This document shows positions 55,123 through 61,811 of a stretch of DNA of 64,000 bases, piece by piece. Under the pieces are notes generated by a model. The model worked only from the letters and a program-made list of their open reading frames with translations, was not told the DNA's origin and made no database searches. This DNA comes from Filimonas effusa. GTDB taxonomy: Bacteria; Bacteroidota; Bacteroidia; Chitinophagales; Chitinophagaceae. The stretch lies in assembly GCF_004118675.1 (NCBI RefSeq), contig NZ_SDHZ01000001.1:868001-932000 (forward strand), written 5' to 3'. Both the position numbers and the translations under genes were made by a program. Each line of letters opens with the position of its first letter. Position 1 is the stretch's first letter.

Positions 55123-57174
55123 TTATAAATTTGAATGTTGATGCTCGCCGGCGACCAGCAGCTCATAAATAGCCTGCTGCGAACGAACCTGAGGACCGCC
55201 CGCTGCTACAGGTACATTACGTAACTCCCTGTCAATATGTACCGCCTGCTTGTTATCCTGTAACTGCAAAGTTAATAATTGCCGCAGTTGCAACCTTATA
55301 CCTTCATCATACACAGGAAAACAAACCTCTATCCTGCGGTAAATATTCCGGTTCATCCAATCCGCAGAACCCAGGTATAATTCCGTAGCTCCGTTATTAT
55401 AAAACTCGAATACACGGCCATGCTCCAGGTACCGGTCTACAATACGCACAATGGTTATATGTTCGCTTTGGCCCGCCACACCCGGTATAAGACGGCAGAT
55501 ACTGCGTACAATAAGCTGTATCCGCACACCCGCCTGCGATGCCTCATATAGCTTGTCTATCAGCACCCGTTCCTCGAGATTATTCATCTTAATGGTAATA
55601 GAAGCAGGTGATCCCTGTTGGGCATGCATGATCTCCCGGTCTATCAGCTCCAGGAAGCGGGTTTGTAAATTGAATTGCGCCACCAGCAAATGACGGAACG
55701 TTAACTCGTCTTCCGCATCAGGCCGTTTCTTGCTTTTACTCAGGAAACCAAACAACTGCTGCATCTCCTGTAACATGGGCTGGTGCGCCGTCAGTAAAAT
55801 ATGATCGGTATAGAAACGGGCCGTACTTTCATTAAGATTACCCGTAGCCAGCAACCCCACATAACTATGTGTTGCATGCGCTCTCTTTACCAGCGCTATT
55901 TTGGCATGTACTTTTAAAGAATTATTACTGTAAATGATCTTAACTCCCGCAGCTTTCATCTTTTTAGCCCAGCGGATATTATTGGCCTCATCAAAACGTG
56001 CCTTTAATTCTACCAGAACCGTAACTTTCTTGCCATTGCGTGCAGCGCTTATCAATGCCTGTGCAATCCTCGAATCACTGGCTACACGGTATAAAGTAGT
56101 GTACACCTCCGTTACCGATGGCGTTACCGCTGCCTCATTAAAGAACCGCAGTATATTATCATACAGCTGGTAGGGGGCATGTACTATCATGTCCCTGGCA
56201 GTGATATATTCAAACAGCGTGCTGTCATAAGGTACAGGCACCGGCGCGGCAGGCCACTTCTCATACGACCACGCACTGTTACCCACCGGTAAGGTATCGA
56301 GATCGCGCAGGTTATGATGTTTACTGCCCTCCACCACCGAAGCCCTCGTAAGGTTGAACTGCTGTATCAACACCTGCAAATGCCGCAATGGAATACCCGG
56401 CTCATATAAGAAACGGGTCGCAAAACCATAATCCCGTTTGGTAAGCTGACGCTCTATTTTCTCCGCCAGGTCATCATCATATTCATCCTGCAGATCCAGC
56501 TCCGCATCCCGCGTGATCTTTATATTCCAGGCGCCGTTGATAACGGCATTGGGAAAAAGAAAATCCAGGTGCTGCCTGATGATCTCTTCCAGGAATACGA
56601 TATAACTGCCTGTAGCATGCTCAATTCTCAGGAACCGTCCCACATGGGCTACAGGTATGTTTACAAGATATAACTGCTCTTTTTCTCCCGCAGCGGCAAC
56701 CGCTACAGCCTGGTACAACTGGTTGTTCTCAGGAAAGAAATTAAGCGCCCCCGATAACAGCACCGGCTGAAGAAAGCCCGCCGTCTGGCTAAAGAAATAA
56801 TCCGCTACCTCCCCGGCAATGATCTCCGGTATCGGCCGGTTGTATAAAAAATGTATCCCCTGCGCTTCCAGCGCAGGAATAATACCGGTGTTCATGATAC
56901 GCCCATATTCCTGCTGCTGCAGGTTGATGGTAGCCACCGCATGCTCATAATTGCCCGCACCACGTTTGCTTAGCTTTAGCAAAGCCGTCAGCGCCGGTAT
57001 CCGTACCCGGTAAAATTCATCCAGGTTCGAAGAATAAATAGATAGGAATTTTACCCGCTCAAGTAAAGGTACACCAGGCTTCGCCGCCTCCTGTAACACA
57101 CGCTCATTGAAGCTGAGCCAGCTCAGGTCCCGGTCAAAATAAATATTGGTTGTAGCAACTGTTTGTCCACTCAT
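55123..57174 (-). CDS. ppk1: Polyphosphate kinase 1
   Basis: 683 residues from the ATG at 57174, nine bases after the HD-PycTM stop; a TTG three codons earlier is possible but less likely. The N-terminal domain begins YFDRDLSWLSFNERVLQEA and SSNLDEFYRVR. PLD-type catalytic domains carry the autophosphorylated-His motif LKVHAKIALVKR with GLLATGNLNESTARFYTDH, and a second HGRVFEFYNNGATELYLGS with ADWMNRNIYRRIE. It makes polyphosphate reversibly from ATP in the cytoplasm. Its neighbours (phosphoesterase fusion, HD protein, possible kinase-like proteins) give the operon a phosphate theme. Confidence 0.96.
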   Translation of the reverse strand: MSGQTVATTNIYFDRDLSWLSFNERVLQEAAKPGVPLLERVKFLSIYSSNLDEFYRVRIPALTALLKLSKRGAGNYEHAVATINLQQQEYGRIMNTGIIPALEAQGIHFLYNRPIPEIIAGEVADYFFSQTAGFLQPVLLSGALNFFPENNQLYQAVAVAAAGEKEQLYLVNIPVAHVGRFLRIEHATGSYIVFLEEIIRQHLDFLFPNAVINGAWNIKITRDAELDLQDEYDDDLAEKIERQLTKRDYGFATRFLYEPGIPLRHLQVLIQQFNLTRASVVEGSKHHNLRDLDTLPVGNSAWSYEKWPAAPVPVPYDSTLFEYITARDMIVHAPYQLYDNILRFFNEAAVTPSVTEVYTTLYRVASDSRIAQALISAARNGKKVTVLVELKARFDEANNIRWAKKMKAAGVKIIYSNNSLKVHAKIALVKRAHATHSYVGLLATGNLNESTARFYTDHILLTAHQPMLQEMQQLFGFLSKSKKRPDAEDELTFRHLLVAQFNLQTRFLELIDREIMHAQQGSPASITIKMNNLEERVLIDKLYEASQAGVRIQLIVRSICRLIPGVAGQSEHITIVRIVDRYLEHGRVFEFYNNGATELYLGSADWMNRNIYRRIEVCFPVYDEGIRLQLRQLLTLQLQDNKQAVHIDRELRNVPVAAGGPQVRSQQAIYELLVAGEHQHSNL

Positions 57175-57183
57175 ACGATACAA

Positions 57184-58443
57184 TTAGTGACCAAAGAAAA
57201 TAGTAGCAATAGCAAAACCCAGTACCGATACAATAATGCCAAACATGAACACATCATAGGCATTACGTAATAACCGGTACTTTCGGCTTAACACTACCCC
57301 CTGCGAATACACGTCCTTGATAAGACTGCTATACAGGAAATCACTGTCCTCCATCATCACATGCATGGCTTCAGAATAAGCCTCATAGCTCATCTGGTAA
57401 AAATTGCCGAAGAACAACAGGTTCACTTTCTTTTCATCGATATCCTGGTGAGTGAAAGTGCCCTTGGGCAAATTGGGCCTGGTGGCAAGTATCGAAAATA
57501 CAAGCGTCACCACGCAAACCACCAGCAACAGCATGGTAGGTATTACCAGGTGCGGATTGTCCTCCAGCTTGCGCAGCAATACGCTCAGCAATACCGAAAG
57601 TATAATGGAGGTAGTTGTGATCATGATGTGCGCCTTATTATCCGCCATATCACTTAACCGCTGGTGGTTGTTCGAGGTGATACGGAACATGGTCTCTATA
57701 CCACGCTCAGGCCGGTCCGATTTCTTTTTCTTTATCACCACCGATTCCGGTATCGCCACGCTGGCCTTCCCATGACCCGCTCCCCCCGGAACCGCTTTCG
57801 CAGCACGCTCCTCCTTAACACCGCTGCCCGATGGCTCCTGCTGGTGTAACCGCTGCTTTAATCGCGCCAGGTTCTCCAGCTTCTTGGCCTGTAAAAGTTC
57901 ACGTGCATAATCCGTAACATATTCATGCGACTCCAGCAAACGGATAGTGCCTTCCGTCCATTCCTTTTTACCAATCTTCTTCCCGAAACGTGTCTCGGCT
58001 TCCTTGCGCATCAGCTTGCTCCGGTCCAGGAATTCATCAGTCCCCCAATGAAATACATCCGCATCCTTCACTATCCGCTGGTTCAGGTTTAATTCCTCGG
58101 GAGGATTTTTCAAACAAGTGGCCAGTATACAATCACCCACTTCCGATATCGTCAGCTCATCTACGCCCTTGTCTTTCAGAAAAACACGCATCAGCTCTAC
58201 AGCATTTTTTTCATGACCGTCGGCAGGCCCGGTATAATAGGCCATATCATGAAACCACGCAGCAGCAAGCACAATAAAAAAATCGCGGTCACTTAAGTGG
58301 TAATGCGCTGCCAGCAGGGTAGCAGATTTCACGACCGACTCCGTATGGTTCAGGTTGTGATATAGAAACTGCTGGTTATCATGTACTCCAAAAAAATGAA
58401 GAGCGTATTGCTTTACCTCTTCCAGCAATGTTGTATAATTCAT
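57184..58443 (-). CDS. HD phosphohydrolase fused to a Pycsar-effector-type membrane domain
   Basis: 419 residues. The N-terminal HD domain has H33 (LNHTESVV), H65-D66 (AAWFHDMAYY) and D127/D129 (IVKDADVFHWG). A basic, low-complexity linker (about 200-245) leads to a C-terminal domain of the PycTM/Pycsar-effector type: ETMFRITSNNHQRLSDMADN, KAHIMITTTSIILSVLLSVL, then two more membrane helices. PycTM proteins can act as cyclic-pyrimidine-gated membrane effectors in phage defence, but no pyrimidine cyclase is recognised here. The HD domain suggests cleavage of a nucleotide or polyphosphate-type substrate. First gene of the ppk1 operon, so a housekeeping role is as likely. Confidence 0.88.
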   Translation of the reverse strand: MNYTTLLEEVKQYALHFFGVHDNQQFLYHNLNHTESVVKSATLLAAHYHLSDRDFFIVLAAAWFHDMAYYTGPADGHEKNAVELMRVFLKDKGVDELTISEVGDCILATCLKNPPEELNLNQRIVKDADVFHWGTDEFLDRSKLMRKEAETRFGKKIGKKEWTEGTIRLLESHEYVTDYARELLQAKKLENLARLKQRLHQQEPSGSGVKEERAAKAVPGGAGHGKASVAIPESVVIKKKKSDRPERGIETMFRITSNNHQRLSDMADNKAHIMITTTSIILSVLLSVLLRKLEDNPHLVIPTMLLLVVCVVTLVFSILATRPNLPKGTFTHQDIDEKKVNLLFFGNFYQMSYEAYSEAMHVMMEDSDFLYSSLIKDVYSQGVVLSRKYRLLRNAYDVFMFGIIVSVLGFAIATIFFGH

Positions 58444-58840
58444 AATGAATAGGTTACGGGCATCTGTTCCCTTAAGCTAAACTACTAAATACTCTGCTCT
58501 CCCGGTAATATCTCCACCTTTTTCCGCATATTCGCCCTCCGCTTTTTACGCTACCTTTCACAATAGGCCGCTCATCGTTGCAAAGCCGCCCCGCAGTTAT
58601 TCCATACCTGCCCATAAACTCACAGTCCTGCATCCACGAAAAAGTACGCTTTATATAGCCGTCTATAAGCCGCTTTAAAGCCGTCTCAGGCCCGCTTACA
58701 TCTCTGGCTCCCTCCATCATAAACCACTTCTCCATCTCCCGGCCACCTGTGATCTGCAACCCATTCTCCCGTTTTTGGTGATCTTCGTCATTGATTCCCT
58801 CACCGCCTCCGTCCAATTTTGTGGTTAAAACTTGTTGGAA
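58444..58840. other. Divergent intergenic region between HD-PycTM and MBL-rhodanese genes
   Basis: About 400 bases containing no gene I can support. A long - strand frame crosses it but continues antisense through the neighbouring MBL gene, and shows no recognisable motif. The right end holds a candidate promoter for the MBL gene. I see no strong hairpin. Confidence 0.5.
58791..58821 (+). promoter_or_regulatory. Candidate promoter for the MBL-rhodanese gene
   Basis: TTG at 58791-58793 lies 20 bases before CAATTTTG at 58814-58821. The latter differs from the Bacteroidota -7 consensus TAnnTTTG at one base, and it ends 19 bases before the ATG at 58841. Spacing fits; the first base mismatch lowers confidence. 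Confidence 0.35.
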
Positions 58841-60259
58841 ATGATTATCGAGCAAATGTATACCGGCTGCCTGGCCCAGGGGGCGTATTATATTGAGTGC
58901 GATGGCGTAGCAGCCATCATAGACCCGCTTCGCGAAGTGCAGCCCTATATCGATAAAGCCAGCCGAAACGGCGCCTCCATCAAATATATCCTCGAAACTC
59001 ATTTTCATGCCGACTTCGTTTCCGGCCACCTCGATCTTGCTCAGAAAACCGGGGCTGCCATCGTCTACGGCCCCGAAGCTGCGCCGCAATTCAATTTCTA
59101 TTCCGCTGCCGACGGCGAAGAGCTGCCTCTCGGTAAAGCAACCATCACTGTCATTCACACACCCGGACATACCATGGAAAGCTGCTGCTTCCTGCTGAAA
59201 GATGAAACCGGGAAAGAAATAGCCCTCTTTAGCGGCGATACGCTCTTCATTGGTGATGTTGGCCGCCCCGACCTTGCACAAAAGATCAGGCCCGAACTAA
59301 CCCCCGCAGTCCTCGCCGAACATCTCTATTGGTCCCTGCGCGGAAAGATCATGCCCCTGCCCGATGATGTGGTCGTCTATCCCGCACACGGCGCCGGATC
59401 CGCCTGCGGTAAAAACATGTGTAAAGAAACCTCCGATACGCTCGGACACCAGAAACATACCAACTACGCACTGCGTAGTAATATGACCCGCGACGAATTT
59501 ATCCGCGAGGTCATGACAGGCCTCGTTGCCCCTCCCGCATATTTCCCCTTCAATGTGCTCATGAACATGCAGGGCTACGAAAGCCTCGATAAAGTACTGG
59601 GCCGGGGACTACGCGCCCTGTCGCCCTCGGCATTTGAAATTGTCGCAAACGAAACTACAGCTCTTATCCTCGATACGCGCGACCCCGCAAGCTTTGCAAA
59701 AGGACATATCCCCAATTCCATAAACATAGGTATCGATGGCAGCTTTGCCCCTTGGGTAGGCGCCCTCATCCCCGATATAAAACAGGAGATCCTCGTAGTC
59801 GCCGAAACAGGCCGCGAACAGGAAGTCATCACCCGCCTCGCAAGGGTAGGATACGACCAGGCCGTTGGTTACCTCGTAGGCGGTTATGAAAACTGGATCC
59901 GCGCAGGAAAAGAAGTGGAACACGTTACCTCCGTAACGGTAGCACAACTCACTGTTCAGGCAGCACAGCAAACATTGTCTTTTATAGATGTCCGTAAAAG
60001 ATCTGAATACGACAGCGAACACCTGCCCGATGCATTGAACATGCCGCTCGATAATATCAACGAGCATATGCAACAACTGAACAGGAACCATACATATTAT
60101 GTACATTGCGCCGGCGGCTATCGCTCCATGATCTTTATATCTATCTTACAGGCAAGGGGTTTCTTCAACCTCATCAACGTCGAAGGCGGATTTAAAGCCC
60201 TCAAGGAAAGTGGTGCCTTCAGGATTACTGACTTCGTTAAACCGGTTACGCAACTATAG
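58841..60259 (+). CDS. Metallo-beta-lactamase protein with two rhodanese domains (persulfide-dioxygenase-like)
   Basis: 472 residues from the ATG at 58841. The MBL domain (1-250) has ETHFHADFVSGH, IHTPGHTMES, LFSGDTLFIGD and YPAHGAGSACG. It is followed by two rhodanese domains. The first (about 265-370) lacks the active cysteine (ILVVAETGREQE in the loop). The second (about 380-470) has it (YVHCAGGYRS). Proteins of this architecture oxidise or transfer persulfide sulfur, e.g. glutathione-persulfide or CoA-persulfide chemistry, in the cytoplasm. The residues MGIDGSFAPW-type loop (NIGIDGSFAPWVG) are typical of the fused rhodanese. Base composition is GC-richer than in the RiPP cluster. A terminator-like hairpin follows about 95 bases downstream. 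Confidence 0.93.
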   Translation: MIIEQMYTGCLAQGAYYIECDGVAAIIDPLREVQPYIDKASRNGASIKYILETHFHADFVSGHLDLAQKTGAAIVYGPEAAPQFNFYSAADGEELPLGKATITVIHTPGHTMESCCFLLKDETGKEIALFSGDTLFIGDVGRPDLAQKIRPELTPAVLAEHLYWSLRGKIMPLPDDVVVYPAHGAGSACGKNMCKETSDTLGHQKHTNYALRSNMTRDEFIREVMTGLVAPPAYFPFNVLMNMQGYESLDKVLGRGLRALSPSAFEIVANETTALILDTRDPASFAKGHIPNSINIGIDGSFAPWVGALIPDIKQEILVVAETGREQEVITRLARVGYDQAVGYLVGGYENWIRAGKEVEHVTSVTVAQLTVQAAQQTLSFIDVRKRSEYDSEHLPDALNMPLDNINEHMQQLNRNHTYYVHCAGGYRSMIFISILQARGFFNLINVEGGFKALKESGAFRITDFVKPVTQL

Positions 60260-60772
60260 TTCCTGGCAGTAACAGGCTTCATCCTAAGTCCACCCGCTCC
60301 GCCGAAACGCAGCGCTGTACAGACTGCTGCCTACCGCAGCCCCAAAAAATAAAGCCGCTTCCTGGAAGGGAAGCGGCCTTAATAATCAAACAAACACAAC
60401 CTTTAAACAGGGCTTAGGGTTCTTAATAAGCTATAATGCTGCTACCTGCAACTGGCGTATCGCCGCTTATGCAACCTGAATCGTCAGAGGCCGGAAATAA
60501 AGCAGCTTTTAACATCTTTCAGTGTACCAGCTGTTCCCTTTATTTAATAGCTCAAAAATAGTACACCACACCCCCTCGATCAATGACCAGTAGCATTCCA
60601 TCTTATAATCCTCGTCAGTTTTTATAAAGTTTTATATAAACTCTGCTTCTTTTTTCAGGACCTTTATAAGGTCGATGATGGCAAATGTTATGACTTGGTT
60701 AACAATGAAACCGCTGCCGCAGGCTTTAATGAGAACCATTATATTGCGATTAGCGCTCTAAAATACATACTT
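60260..60772. other. Intergenic region before the universal stress protein gene
   Basis: About 510 bases. The first part holds a hairpin (60354-60377). The rest is AT-rich toward its right end (tttttataaagttttatat-type runs near 60620-60650) and probably contains the promoter of the next gene, but no exact TAnnTTTG element was found. The 26 codons in frame before the chosen ATG at 60773 look non-coding. Confidence 0.5.
60354..60377 (+). terminator. Terminator hairpin after the MBL-rhodanese gene
   Basis: GCCGCTTCC (60354-60362) pairs perfectly with GGAAGCGGC (60369-60377) around a 6-base loop, about 95 bases after the stop; CTTAATAATC follows. A run of A residues precedes it, so it might also act on the other strand. 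Confidence 0.6.
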
Positions 60773-61600
60773 ATGCAATCTATCCTGGTCCTTACCGACT
60801 TCTCCGACGCCGCCTTTCAGGCCGTTGAATATGCTGCCGCCCTTTCCCGCAATATCAACAGCAAACGTATCGTCCTGTTGAACGCCTTTTCCGTAGCGCC
60901 TTTCATGACTAACGAAGCTATTTCTCCCGATACCATGGAACAACTGAGGCAGGAAGCAATAGACACCATGGATACCTGGCAGGAATCTGTGAAACGCTTC
61001 GTTAACCCCGGAACAGAAGTGAACATCCTCGTCAAGGACTTCGACCTCTCCGCAGGTATCGATCATATCTGCGAATCTGAACACATCGACCTCGTCGTAA
61101 TGGGCATCACCAATAGGGAAGGAGTACAACGCCTGCTCGTTGGCAGTAACGCTATAAGGGTAATGGCTAACACCAGCTACCCGCTGCTCATCGTGCCCAG
61201 GGAAGCTGCCATCCAGCTGCCACGAAAAATTATACTGGCTACCGATCTTAGCGACGTAGCCGCTAAAATTCAGACCGCAGAATTACCTGCGCTGCTCAAA
61301 TCTCTCGAAGCAAAACTCCTCGTAGTAAATGTGGCTGAAAAAGAAGAAAACTATAAACCCGAATGGCGCGATGAAATAACAGCCCTTCACAACCTGCTCG
61401 CCGAATTCGATCCGCAATTTCACTACGTCACGGCAAAAGATACGGTAGAAGGCATCCTGCAGTTCGCTACCGGTCAAAATGCCGATCTCGTGATTACCAT
61501 CCACGAAAAACAGGGACTTATCGCAAGGCTCTTTAACAGCAGCACTTCTAAATCTCTGGCCTGGGAAACAACCCTGCCACTGCTCGTGATCCCTGTCTGA
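60773..61600 (+). CDS. Tandem universal stress protein (UspA family)
   Basis: 275 residues from the ATG at 60773, which starts the family's first strand (MQSILVLTDFSDAAFQAVEY). There are two UspA domains: about 1-140 with an ATP-loop-like VMGITNREGVQRLLVGSNAI, and about 142-275 (KIILATDLSDVAAKIQTAEL) with the shorter, more degenerate loop GLIARLFNSSTSKSLAWETT. Such cytoplasmic proteins help survive starvation or respiratory stress; their exact activity is unclear. Stands alone, between hairpin-bounded regions. Confidence 0.9.
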   Translation: MQSILVLTDFSDAAFQAVEYAAALSRNINSKRIVLLNAFSVAPFMTNEAISPDTMEQLRQEAIDTMDTWQESVKRFVNPGTEVNILVKDFDLSAGIDHICESEHIDLVVMGITNREGVQRLLVGSNAIRVMANTSYPLLIVPREAAIQLPRKIILATDLSDVAAKIQTAELPALLKSLEAKLLVVNVAEKEENYKPEWRDEITALHNLLAEFDPQFHYVTAKDTVEGILQFATGQNADLVITIHEKQGLIARLFNSSTSKSLAWETTLPLLVIPV

Positions 61601-61718
61601 ACCGGAAAGCACCCACCCGCTTATCCAGGCAATGGCACCCGTCACAAGTAAGGATAGTCCCCCGGCTTTAATAAAATTTTTCCAGGTATTATTTGGCTGG
61701 TTGCGTTTTCTGTACTTG

Positions 61719-61734
61719 CTTTGCATTACAAAGT
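61719..61734. promoter_or_regulatory. Palindromic site, copy 1
   Basis: CTTTG-CATTA-CAAAG(T), a palindrome with a five-base centre, matching copy 2 at 61779 exactly 60 bp away. Together they look like a paired operator upstream of the XrtN-type gene. Confidence 0.5.
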
Positions 61735-61741
61735 GATAGGG

Positions 61742-61765
61742 CCCGTTCCACCAAAACGGGTTTTT
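61742..61765 (+). terminator. Intrinsic terminator between the palindromes
   Basis: CCCGTT (61742-61747) pairs with AACGGG (61755-61760) around a 7-base loop, followed by TTTTT: a classical rho-independent shape. It could end the stress-protein transcript or attenuate transcription into the next gene. Confidence 0.65.
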
Positions 61766-61777
61766 ATTAGCCTAATT

Positions 61778-61794
61778 ACTTTGAATAACAAAGT
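61778..61794. promoter_or_regulatory. Palindromic site, copy 2, overlapping a likely promoter
   Basis: ACTTTG-AATAA-CAAAGT, perfect 6-bp arms, 17 bases before the ATG at 61812. Its left half overlaps TTACTTTG, one base off the -7 consensus TAnnTTTG, so a bound repressor would block transcription. Confidence 0.55.
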
Positions 61795-61811
61795 GCTTTT
61801 AAATAACAAAT

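Noticed and set aside
58472-59281. Long 269-codon frame on the - strand
   Set aside because: Its first half is antisense to the clearly real MBL domain gene, and the remainder shows no motif or start signal.
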